From Bacillus sp. A301a_S52 (GTDB lineage Bacteria; Bacillota; Bacilli; Bacillales; Salisediminibacteriaceae): 64,000 nucleotides of DNA. Shown piece after piece: positions 1 to 7,709 of this stretch. The notes under the pieces were generated by a model. That model saw only the letters and a program-made list of their open reading frames with translations, did not search any database and was not told the DNA's origin. Every line of letters starts with the position of its first letter. The first letter of the stretch is position 1. Position numbers and translations under genes: made by a program. The stretch spans positions 438,001 through 502,000 of the forward strand of contig JABXYP010000001.1 in NCBI GenBank assembly GCA_024701455.1. The letters are read 5' to 3'.

Positions 1-828
1 CTCATTCTCTGAGACAACGCCATCTTGGATAGCTTGAAGGAGGCCGCTAATGGACGTTACCGGTGTTTTAAGTTCATGGGTAACTCCGGCAAGCAACTGA
101 GTGCGAAGGGATTCAAGCTGGTCTAATCGTTCCGCCATTTTTTTAAAAGATTGAATGAGCTCATTCATCTCACGTTGAGGCAGATTAGAAGGTAGATTAA
201 CATCATATCGGCCTGCTTGTATATGTTTAGCCGCATCAGCCACTTGTACGATTGGTTTTGATAATTTCTTTGTTAGTAGATACATTGCCCCCCAGCCTAT
301 GAAGCCTAGGCTCACTATCATCACTGCAAGCAGACCGTATTCATGACGGTCTTCAATTGTTGGCGGTCTGTTTAGTTCGCTGATGGCGACCCAGCCGGTT
401 GTTGTATTTTCATCTGTGATTGGTTCTTTGACAGTCATATATTGTTCGCCTGTACCAGCATCTTCAAGTATGTGGACTCTTTCGGTAGTATCAATAAACT
501 CGTCATCAAATAATAAATTGGGTGATGCGGTTGAGGAAGAGAGCACATTCCCGTCTATATCCAATTCATATACGTAATGCTGCAGGTGAGGACGGGGGAT
601 GTTTACTGGTGGTGGGAGAGGAACCACTTCTCCCTCTTCAGATAACTGTTGAGCTATCATCCCTGCAGCCATTTGAAGGTTGTCCACCTTTTGGACATAG
701 GCCGAGTGCCGAATCCAAAGCACAGAAAATAAGGTTATGACGGCTAATCCAATACATATAGCCGCCACATAACGGGTTGTCCAATATTTAAGTAGTGATT
801 GTTTATGAGGTGAACGGTTTGCTGACAC
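1..828 (-). CDS. Sensor histidine kinase, partial (3' end outside window)
   Basis: Reading the minus strand from a GTG at 828 gives 276 uninterrupted codons that run off the left edge. A membrane segment lies at about residues 19-38, an extracytoplasmic sensor loop to about 163, a second membrane segment at 164-186, a HAMP linker at about 187-240, and then the dimerisation/phosphorylation helix with H-box HELKTP (His251). The ATPase domain lies outside the window. The start overlaps the end of the response regulator gene by 26 bp, so the pair is translationally coupled and should be cognate. What it senses is unknown; its position behind the CotH/DUF4956/VTC genes suggests it controls or responds to the same surface process (inference). 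Confidence 0.93.
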   Translation of the reverse strand, partial: MSANRSPHKQSLLKYWTTRYVAAICIGLAVITLFSVLWIRHSAYVQKVDNLQMAAGMIAQQLSEEGEVVPLPPPVNIPRPHLQHYVYELDIDGNVLSSSTASPNLLFDDEFIDTTERVHILEDAGTGEQYMTVKEPITDENTTTGWVAISELNRPPTIEDRHEYGLLAVMIVSLGFIGWGAMYLLTKKLSKPIVQVADAAKHIQAGRYDVNLPSNLPQREMNELIQSFKKMAERLDQLESLRTQLLAGVTHELKTPVTSISGLLQAIQDGVVSENE

Positions 829-1501
829 TGAATTGATACCCCAATCCACGTATAGTTTTGATTTCCCCGTCTTCATGGTGCCAATCGGATAAATATTTTC
901 TGAGCCGTTTTATAGATAAATCGACGGCCCGATCACTGCCAATAAAATCAACACCCCAAACAGCGTTTAATAAATGATCACGCGTAAATGTTTTGTTTGG
1001 ATGAGCGGATAAAAAGATAAGTAAGGCCATTTCACGAGGGGGAAGAACAATCTCTGTATCATTAACGGTGACTCGGTGGGCATCTAAATCAATGTGTAAT
1101 TTACCGAAGTATCGGTTATTGTTTTCCTCTTCATTTTGCATGTGTGTACGATGGAGAACGGCCTTTACACGAGCGACAACCTCTTCTCCGTAAAATGGCT
1201 TTGGAATATAGTCATCAGCTCCGCCTTCAAATCCTTGTAAACGATGATTGAGTTGATTTAATGCTGTCAGCATAATAATTGGACACGGACGAAGTTTTCT
1301 GAACATTTGTAATAATTCCCATCCGTTTTTTCCAGGAAGCATGACATCGAGAAGAACGAGAGAAGGATGATAAGATTTAAATATAGCTAGAGCTTGATCC
1401 CCTTCAAAAGCTTGTTTGACAGAATAGCCTGCTTTTTTTAAATAGGCGGTCAATACTTGATTGATTGCAGGTTCATCCTCAACTATTAGGATTTTTTCCA
1501 T
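803..1501 (-). CDS. OmpR/PhoB-family response regulator
   Basis: 232 residues. The N-terminal receiver domain shows the acidic pair in IVEDEP, the phosphoacceptor Asp52 in LLDVMLPGKNG and the conserved Lys101 in YIPKPF; the C-terminal half is a winged-helix DNA-binding domain ending in TIRGLGYQF. I place the start at the ATG at 1501 because AATGGAGG lies just before it; an in-frame start 24 bases upstream has no such site. It is followed by the overlapping histidine kinase and lies 40 bases behind the CotH-like gene, so it is probably the last-but-one gene of a five-gene operon. Confidence 0.95.
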   Translation of the reverse strand: MEKILIVEDEPAINQVLTAYLKKAGYSVKQAFEGDQALAIFKSYHPSLVLLDVMLPGKNGWELLQMFRKLRPCPIIMLTALNQLNHRLQGFEGGADDYIPKPFYGEEVVARVKAVLHRTHMQNEEENNNRYFGKLHIDLDAHRVTVNDTEIVLPPREMALLIFLSAHPNKTFTRDHLLNAVWGVDFIGSDRAVDLSIKRLRKYLSDWHHEDGEIKTIRGLGYQFSVSKPFTS

Positions 1502-1541
1502 TATGATGCCTCCATTTTCTAACAATACCTTCTAGCATTAT

Positions 1542-3131
1542 TTAAATATGCCGTCGAAAGCGTGAGAAGAACACAGTGACACCGACCAAAGCGAGACCTA
1601 GCACGCCAACAGTAATACCTTCATATAGATTGTCCGCTGACGAACGTCCCGTTTCTCGATTAGGGCGACCCATATTGCTTGGCATCTCCCCTCTGTCTTC
1701 GGTGTATCCCGGCAATTCCACCCCTTCAGGTGCTTCCCAATCTCCTCCTGGAGCACCAGGCATATTTTCTCTAACCTCTTCAGATAAATCGTCTGGCAAG
1801 TCGCCTGGGGGCCCACCTTGCATGGCGCCACCCATATCATCACTTAACCCTTCACCATTTTCATATGATGGGATGTCACCGTCTAATTGCTGTTGGACGT
1901 TTTTGGTTCGTTCATTGATAAATCCAGTGATACCTGGAACATTGTCAATGGCTTCCACACCAGTGTTAGCAAGGAAATCATCGTAAGAGTAAAAGGCGGT
2001 AGGGTCATTTTGAACCGATTCGTCAATTAACTCTGTTACCTCCATGACAGCCTCATCGAAGTTTTCAAGTAAATCAATGCTATCTTGCAAATAGTTATGG
2101 TAATCCTCTTTATAATCTTCATTTGAGAGGACATAATCAATAAGTGGGAAATTCTCAACTGCTCCCTGTGTGGGCTCATCAATAAGCATCGTCAGTTGTT
2201 CGTCTTGCGATGCCCCCATACTAAAACCGCCGAATGACATATTATGATCCCAAGCAAGAAAAGTGAAGGTACCATCTAATTCATATAGATAGTAGTTATG
2301 TTGCAGCCTTCCTTGATAGCTATCCATATTTGCAAGCACAGTGTTAACAGCAAGGTAACGTAAGAATTGATCGACATTGAAGTAGCTATCACTATTTTTT
2401 TTGCTAGACAGTGATTCAATAAAACTCAGCAGCTGACTATTGTTGGCAAGACCTGACTTTAAATCAAGCGCTGTATCATCTATAGTCATGTTGTCATTCC
2501 ATTGGAGAGAAGCCCCTTCATCAGCCTTATATAAATTCCCTGTGGTGTCACCGAAATGCCTTTCTAAATAGGGTTCTTCTATATTTTCTATCGCTAAATA
2601 AAGACCGTATAACTCTCCGTTTATGGAGAGATTGACGTAAGAGTAATCAGGTGTGGGCACTCCCATTTGACTTAGCAGTTCGTAATGTAAATACTCTCTC
2701 ATATAGGATGGATCCGAAAAGTTATTATTTAAATTAATCTTAGTGTAACCATGTAAAGTCTGATCAGTATACTGCTGAAAGTCGATTTTAAAACTATAGC
2801 GTTCTGATTCCGAATTGGCTACATTCGTTAACGAAGAATTTCCTTTTGTGCGAAATCCAACATTGTCAATGGTTTCGCCGTTATAAGTGACTGATGCGAT
2901 TTTATAAGTTTTATCAAGGGGGTTGTTAAGAATATCTTGCCACTCTTCTTCATCAATTTCAATATTAACATCACTTATTGTATCGGCTGTGAATACAGGA
3001 TTAATAGTGATGGTGCTAGATTCCTCTGCATATGCACGGAAATTGATGGGGAGCAGGACGAGTGAGCCAATTAATAACACGATCGTTCCGAGCATTAGGA
3101 TGGACAATAACCTGCAATAACTAGTTCTCAT
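1542..3131 (-). CDS. CotH-kinase-family membrane-anchored surface protein
   Basis: 529 residues, with a signal sequence (about 1-35), a large extracytoplasmic CotH-type domain, a Gly/Pro/acidic linker, and one membrane segment near the C-terminus (GITVGVLGLALVGVTVFFSR) followed by basic residues. The CotH-kinase signature is visible as AWDHNMSFGG at about residue 295, with the upstream acidic substrate region typical of the family. CotH of B. subtilis is a protein kinase of the spore coat; many non-coat relatives are, like this one, encoded beside DUF4956 and VTC proteins. The start is the ATG at 3131 after GGGGAGGGAG. The membrane anchor suggests cell-surface rather than coat action (inference). 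Its substrate is unknown. Confidence 0.88.
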   Translation of the reverse strand: MRTSYCRLLSILMLGTIVLLIGSLVLLPINFRAYAEESSTITINPVFTADTISDVNIEIDEEEWQDILNNPLDKTYKIASVTYNGETIDNVGFRTKGNSSLTNVANSESERYSFKIDFQQYTDQTLHGYTKINLNNNFSDPSYMREYLHYELLSQMGVPTPDYSYVNLSINGELYGLYLAIENIEEPYLERHFGDTTGNLYKADEGASLQWNDNMTIDDTALDLKSGLANNSQLLSFIESLSSKKNSDSYFNVDQFLRYLAVNTVLANMDSYQGRLQHNYYLYELDGTFTFLAWDHNMSFGGFSMGASQDEQLTMLIDEPTQGAVENFPLIDYVLSNEDYKEDYHNYLQDSIDLLENFDEAVMEVTELIDESVQNDPTAFYSYDDFLANTGVEAIDNVPGITGFINERTKNVQQQLDGDIPSYENGEGLSDDMGGAMQGGPPGDLPDDLSEEVRENMPGAPGGDWEAPEGVELPGYTEDRGEMPSNMGRPNRETGRSSADNLYEGITVGVLGLALVGVTVFFSRFRRHI

Positions 3132-3147
3132 AAAGTTCTCCCTCCCC

Positions 3148-3837
3148 TTATTGTAAATAGTCCCCGTTATAACTAATAAGCACGGCATTTTCTACACCTT
3201 TAAGGGATGCGATATGGTTGACAAAATCAGGCTCGTTTCCCTTCAATCGAATTTCTAGTGTTATTTCAATTTGATCAGCAGTGACTGTTTTTTGCTTAAC
3301 GTTAAATCTATTTACCTGCTCTTTTAATTGTTGGTAGACGACTTTTTCACTTTCATTATTAAGGCAATTGACGACAAATAAATAAGGGATTTCCGCCGTT
3401 GTTTTTTTCATAATGATGAATAGGACAAGCCCGACGATGAGAGAGCCTAAAATTGCGAGAGTGTAAAAGCCTGCACCGGCCACAATTCCGGCTGCCAATG
3501 CCCAAAATAGAAAAACTAAATCTGTCGGATCTTTAATTGGTGTACGGAATCGCACGATAGATAGAGCGCCAACCATCCCAAGTGATAAAATTAAATTGGA
3601 TCCGATAGCCATAATGACGAATGATGTAATCATGGCCAGACCAATTAATGTAATGTTGAAATTTTTTGAGTAGAGCACACCGCTGAATGTTCGTTTATAT
3701 AAGGTATAGATAAACATGCCGATGGCTAAAGAAACTGCCATTGTGATCACAATTTGAATAAGCGTAATATCTGTTTGAAAATGGTCGAGTACATCAGTTT
3801 GAAGAAAATCTGAGAATGATAGTTGTTCGTTTTCCAT
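3148..3837 (-). CDS. DUF4956-family membrane protein
   Basis: 229 residues with about four membrane segments in the first 150 residues and a soluble C-terminal domain of about 80 residues. The family hallmark GALSIVRFRTPIKDPTDLVF is present at about residue 90-110. The start at 3837 is preceded by GGGAGGATC; the gene begins 3 bases beyond the VTC stop codon and ends 16 bases before the CotH-like start, so the three are co-transcribed. The molecular function of DUF4956 is not established; its constant pairing with VTC-type polymerases and CotH proteins makes a membrane partner of polyphosphate synthesis or surface phosphorylation plausible (inference). Confidence 0.88.
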   Translation of the reverse strand: MENEQLSFSDFLQTDVLDHFQTDITLIQIVITMAVSLAIGMFIYTLYKRTFSGVLYSKNFNITLIGLAMITSFVIMAIGSNLILSLGMVGALSIVRFRTPIKDPTDLVFLFWALAAGIVAGAGFYTLAILGSLIVGLVLFIIMKKTTAEIPYLFVVNCLNNESEKVVYQQLKEQVNRFNVKQKTVTADQIEITLEIRLKGNEPDFVNHIASLKGVENAVLISYNGDYLQ

Positions 3838-3839
3838 AA

Positions 3840-4553
3840 TTATTGATCCTCCCATGAGTTCGTTTTATTATATTTTCGGCAAATCGTGTATTTTGAAGCA
3901 GATTGGCGCTGCAAGCCATTCATTTGCACAATGTCACAAATGTAACTTGGAATGTATTCATCATACTTCACTTCCATAATGTATAGTGGTTCATCTAATG
4001 CTTTAACAGTATATAAACCTTCATCGTAGGGGTTTGTCTTATGAAGGCCTGTCCGTAAATCTTTGTCAAACGTAATCCGGACATTCCCGGTCCTGGCTGT
4101 GTATGCCTCACGAATATAATCGACGATGACTTTTGGGCGTAAAAGTCGATTTTTCATTTCATAGCGGACTTCTTTAAGTAAACGAGAATTTGTTCCATCC
4201 AATACGCTGTAGTCGAATTGCAGTAGTTTATTGAGAGTGGCTCGGGGAATCGCCTCTTTTACCTTAGCCACATAGATATTACGCTTAATTTTTTTCTCAA
4301 CATGAATGACTTCGTCGCACTGGTTATACATCCGAATACGAAATTTTTCTCGGTCACTGACACCTGCCTGTTTTTCCTGTAAAGCTTTATTAGTCACATC
4401 GTCTAAATAAATGCTACGAATGTGATACTCTCCAGAGGCATTAGCATGGGGATCGAGGTTCATACAGCGTCTTAGCCGCTGAGCTATAAGAATATACTGG
4501 TGGTAATTGACGTAATATTTCAGCTCATGACGAAAAGTTAACGATGTACTCAT
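3840..4553 (-). CDS. VTC-domain protein, polyphosphate polymerase-like
   Basis: 237 residues, almost entirely one VTC/CYTH-type tunnel domain. The opening FRHELKYYVN, the basic strand HVEKKIKRN, the segment RPKVIVDYIREAY and the closing MEVKYDEYIP correspond to the basic and acidic residues that line the phosphate tunnel in VTC4-like proteins. The start is taken at the ATG at 4553, nine bases after AAGGAG; two in-frame starts just upstream (4559, 4562) are too close to that site. It is the first gene of the minus-strand operon. In bacteria such proteins are annotated as polyphosphate polymerase-domain proteins; activity has not been shown for this one. Confidence 0.87.
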   Translation of the reverse strand: MSTSLTFRHELKYYVNYHQYILIAQRLRRCMNLDPHANASGEYHIRSIYLDDVTNKALQEKQAGVSDREKFRIRMYNQCDEVIHVEKKIKRNIYVAKVKEAIPRATLNKLLQFDYSVLDGTNSRLLKEVRYEMKNRLLRPKVIVDYIREAYTARTGNVRITFDKDLRTGLHKTNPYDEGLYTVKALDEPLYIMEVKYDEYIPSYICDIVQMNGLQRQSASKYTICRKYNKTNSWEDQ

Positions 4554-4998
4554 TGGCATCAACTCCTTGTTTGTAATAGATATGGTTCAAAGGTTACTGG
4601 TCGAATATGTCGAATAAATGTCCAAGTGGGAATTTATGAAAAGATACGCTATTCTTTCACAGTTTTTGAGAATTGTATGAATGTCATAATACGCTCCCAA
4701 GGAAAGCAGCCAGCTGTAGCGGAAGTGAGTCGTCAAGTTCCAAATAACGATACAATCATGATTTATGGCATCGGTTCAATTACCAAAAAAGGATATGTGA
4801 AAAAAGGGCTAATATTAATGCGGTGTCACATGCAGGTTATAAGACCTATATGTGTAATTTTATTAGTTGTCAGAGTATAATTTATAGGTATTTATGCTAG
4901 GTACTTTTGTTATAAAAAAATGAAAAATCTTTATTTATTATGATTTATAGGCTATTATGCTCATAAGTGAGAATGAAATAAAAAAGGAGATGAATGAG

Positions 4999-5340
4999 TT
5001 GAGTGAAAAGTACAAATTGGGTTTAAATACACCTGCTAAAAAAGTAGAGATGGAAGTTAATGGAACATTCAGTCCAAAAGATGTGGAGAACTTTGTGAAT
5101 GAATATCAAAAAATAGTGGGCAAAATCAATGCCACTGAGTATACCTTAGACATTGATTGCTCAAAGTTAGACATTTTACAGCAAGAAATGGTTCCGTCTA
5201 TGGAAGGTGCTTTTACATTGTATAAAGAAAGTGGCTTTAAAAAGGTTATCCTTAACGTCAAGTCATCTGTTTTAAAAATGCAACTTAGCCGCCTTGCGAG
5301 AAACACAAAGCTGACGACGGCAGAAATAGTGGAACTGTAA
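4999..5340 (+). CDS. Small STAS-like protein of unknown function
   Basis: 113 residues from a TTG at 4999, which lies nine bases after AAGGAG; an ATG at 4990 is directly abutted to that site and an ATG at 4957 has no ribosome site, so TTG is the better start. The protein has no membrane segment. Alternating strands and helices (EYTLDIDCSKLDI, then FKKVILNVKSS) resemble the SpoIIAA/STAS fold, but I cannot assign a family with certainty. A terminator hairpin follows at 5426-5454, so it may be monocistronic, but it is the direct neighbour, in the same direction, of the KAS III-like gene. Confidence 0.6.
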   Translation: MSEKYKLGLNTPAKKVEMEVNGTFSPKDVENFVNEYQKIVGKINATEYTLDIDCSKLDILQQEMVPSMEGAFTLYKESGFKKVILNVKSSVLKMQLSRLARNTKLTTAEIVEL

Positions 5341-5425
5341 CATTTCAGATAGTGACTACGTTATCAAAAGGCAGAGAGATAGTAGTTTGTCATAATGCCC
5401 GCTTTGTTTGAAGAATGAGTGACGA

Positions 5426-5454
5426 CAGGACTTTCAATAAGGAAGTCTTGTTTT
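5426..5454 (+). terminator. Intrinsic terminator after the STAS-like gene
   Basis: A 10-bp stem (CAGGACTTTC / GGAAGTCTTG, two G-U pairs) with loop AATAA is followed by TTTT. Confidence 0.7.
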
Positions 5455-5586
5455 CATATAGAGATATAATCGTTGGCTTCGTCTGGGGGAGAGTGGGATA
5501 AGCGATTACGAATCAATCGTTTATAAGTACAAAGAGACATATGTCTAAGTTGGTTTGTCGGAAATATATGTAAAGGGAGAGATTTC

Positions 5587-6573
5587 ATGGATCATATTAA
5601 GATTAAAGATGTGGCTATTTATCACCCTGATAATGTTGTAGATAATGATTTTTATATTGATCACTTTAATAGGCAAGGAAAAGATATTAGAAAATTTCTT
5701 GCTCATATGGGGAGGGAAAAGCGTTACATTATTGATAATGATCATGAAAATGGTTTGACGATGGCGATAAATGCTAGTAAGAGGGCATTAGCAAAAGCTG
5801 GACTAACAGGCAGGGACTTGGACATGATTATCTTTTCCACACAAGTGCCTGAAACCACTTTTCCTTCAAATGCGATGTATGTTCACGACGCTATTGATGC
5901 TAGCCATGACACGATAGTCTATGATTCAAATGCCAACTGTGCGGGAATGACGGTAGCAGTGGAGCAAGCGGCGCACTATTTAAACTCAAATCGGTATATG
6001 CAGAGAGCACTCATTGTTGGCTCCGATTTCAATAGTCTCATTAGTAACCCACAAGAAGAAATTACGTATGCTAATTATGGGGATGGGGCAGCGGCACTAA
6101 TTCTCGAAAAAACGACTGATCCAAGCGGCTTTATTGATAGTATTAGTTTTAATAACTCTGCCACCCGTGACAAAATAAAATACCCGGAAAGTGGTTTGTC
6201 ACAATCATTGCGGGGGACTGCCGAAAGTGACTACATAAAATGGCTCCCTTTTGATGGCGCTGTATGTATGCCTCCCACATTCGATATGATAGAGACGTTA
6301 TTTGCTCGCAATAACATAACAGCGAAAGATATTAAGATGTTTTGTTTATCACAGTTTGCTTTAAGTAATATTGAAAAATTCCAGCAGCATTTTGAACTTC
6401 ATGACGAGCAGATTGCTTATGTCGGTAATAAGTACGGTTACACAGGGACTAGCAGTCCATTTTTTGCTTTTCACGATTCTTTGGAAGAGGCACGAATACA
6501 AAGGGGCGATTATGTCTTATTTTGGTCAGTTGGAGCAGGCTTCCAAGTAGTGGCGGCTCTATTTAAATATTAG
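5587..6573 (+). CDS. KAS III-like (FabH-family) enzyme with altered active site
   Basis: 328 residues, the normal FabH length. The N-terminal thiolase half carries the nucleophile Cys118 in DSNANCAGMTVAV, a near-perfect match to the FabH motif. The C-terminal half aligns (FCLSQFALSN; NKYGYTGTSSP), but the positions of the catalytic His and Asn of FabH hold Ser255 and Tyr285. The enzyme can therefore probably still accept an acyl group on Cys but should be a poor decarboxylating condensing enzyme (inference from family mechanism). It is therefore unlikely to start ordinary fatty-acid synthesis and may be an acyltransferase or a specialised condensing enzyme. The start ATG follows AAAGGGAGAG. 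The stop codon lies inside the end of a MITE-like element. Confidence 0.85.
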   Translation: MDHIKIKDVAIYHPDNVVDNDFYIDHFNRQGKDIRKFLAHMGREKRYIIDNDHENGLTMAINASKRALAKAGLTGRDLDMIIFSTQVPETTFPSNAMYVHDAIDASHDTIVYDSNANCAGMTVAVEQAAHYLNSNRYMQRALIVGSDFNSLISNPQEEITYANYGDGAAALILEKTTDPSGFIDSISFNNSATRDKIKYPESGLSQSLRGTAESDYIKWLPFDGAVCMPPTFDMIETLFARNNITAKDIKMFCLSQFALSNIEKFQQHFELHDEQIAYVGNKYGYTGTSSPFFAFHDSLEEARIQRGDYVLFWSVGAGFQVVAALFKY

Positions 6574-6603
6574 TGGACACTTTTAAGATGATTATAAAAA
6601 TTA

Positions 6604-6640
6604 AAGGAGAGGCAGCCTAACGATTAGGTGTCCTCTCCTT
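6604..6640 (+). terminator. Strong intrinsic terminator after the KAS III-like gene
   Basis: AAGGAGAGG pairs with CCTCTCCTT, with an inner CCTAA/TTAGG stem around CGA; ATTTC follows. Confidence 0.8.
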
Positions 6641-6694
6641 ATTTCATCGCAGATAACGTCTGTAAAACCCTCATTGATTGAAGGTTGATTTTAT
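6641..6694 (+). repeat. Dispersed repeat, short form (copy A)
   Basis: Contains CAGATAACGTCTGTAAAACC and TGATTGAAGGTTGATTTTAT. These two blocks recur, with small changes, in at least six other intergenic places in the window. Confidence 0.75.
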
Positions 6695-6782
6695 AAAAAA
6701 TTAAAAGGTCAGCTGACAATAAAATTTTTAAAAATGAATAAACATTCAATCGATAAGTGTTTTTGCTAGAAGTGTCCACTAA

Positions 6783-7484
6783 ATAAACCGGTCATAGTAC
6801 TATGTTAGAAAACGAACTTAATATAGAGATTTAGATGATTAGGAAGTATTCTTGTTTTCCCAGTATAGTAGGATAATTAAGCGTGTTATAGCGCGTGAAG
6901 GGAAATGAGAAGAGGGGAATAATATCACTTTTAATATCATTTAAAGTCCTGAAGCGGTGGTGATATATAAAAGTAATAGAAAATAATTGCTATTAAAATA
7001 CAAAAATAGGTATAAAACTCTATGGTTAGTTATTCATAAATTTGCTAAATTATAATTGGAAGTATTTATAATATATTCCTATATAATACTCATTGTTTAG
7101 CATTTAAAAATGGATCTTTTGGCAATTAAGCGTATGCAGAAAACCATGAATAATCACGGCTTTATACGGAGAGGTGGTCATGATAGGCGGCTACTATGCC
7201 AGACGAGCTTCAAGCTTGCCGTGTTACCTAATCTCATGACTATAGAGGCTAACTGTCAAGCTCATGGCGTATATGGATAAAAATAAGGATTATCGTATTT
7301 CGATTACTTGCCAAATACATACTCATAAACTCAAAAATAATAGTTACTAAATTGTAACAAAAATAACAATATGATGTAACAGTAATAGATTATCTTTATG
7401 ATAGAGTAAACTTAGTTTTTCACCATTAAGGTTTAAACAATGATGACTAAACGATCCCATGGCCGCTTTTCTAAGAAGTTTAGA
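6783..7484. other. Gene-free AT-rich DNA with a folded-RNA candidate at 7155-7263
   Basis: No convincing ORF on either strand. Most of it is very AT-rich. An island at about 7145-7275 is richer in GC and has interleaved complementary segments: CACGGC (7155-7160) with GCCGTG (7218-7223), and GTCATGA (7177-7183) with TCATGAC (7234-7240). These could form a pseudoknot or alternative folds. I do not recognise a known riboswitch class. Confidence 0.35.
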
Positions 7485-7596
7485 TTTATCATAGATAAGC
7501 GTCCGTCAACCTCCTGGGGCAAAATAGAGAGGAGAGGTAACTCTATTTAGGCGGGAGATAGCGGAGGAAGTTGTGTTGAGTGAAGGTTCGTTTATA
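7485..7596 (+). repeat. Dispersed repeat, long form (copy B)
   Basis: Begins TTTATCATAGATAAGCGTCC and ends GTGAAGGTTCGTTTATA; the insert AAAATAGAGAGGAGAGG..ACTCTATTTAGGCGGGAGATA is shared with copies C and H. Confidence 0.75.
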
Positions 7597-7674
7597 GATG
7601 AGAAATTGATGCGATTAAGAGATTTGGTGAAAATATGGGGTCAATTATTAAATTTTAATAAGGAGGTGAATTTA

Positions 7675-7688
7675 AGGAAGCGCTTACA
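7675..7688 (+). promoter_or_regulatory. Possible cre (CcpA) site before pectate lyase
   Basis: AGGAAGCGCTTACA matches the cre consensus TGWAANCGNTNWCA at 12 of 14 positions. It sits between an upstream AAGGAGG and the start codon, where binding would act as a roadblock. Carbon catabolite control would suit a pectinase (inference). Confidence 0.4.
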
Positions 7689-7709
7689 AAAAACGAAAGG
7701 GTGAGTAAT

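Larger units (their letters stand above)
6570..6782. mobile_element. MITE-like element, 213 bp, 13-bp perfect terminal inverted repeats
   Basis: TTAGTGGACACTT at 6570-6582 is repeated exactly in inverted orientation at 6770-6782. ATA flanks both ends, compatible with a 3-bp target duplication. It carries no coding capacity; inside lie the terminator for the KAS III-like gene and a copy of the dispersed repeat. The left end supplies the KAS III stop codon. The repeat ends resemble IS3-group ends, but no parent element is in the window. Confidence 0.5.

Noticed and set aside
1576..1986. 136-codon plus-strand ORF opposite the CotH-like gene
   Set aside because: It is the complement of the Pro/Gly-rich tail of the CotH-like protein and has no ribosome site.
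4626..4880. 84-codon plus-strand ORF in the promoter region of the VTC operon
   Set aside because: Starts at a GTG with no usable ribosome site, resembles no family and overlaps the divergent promoter region.
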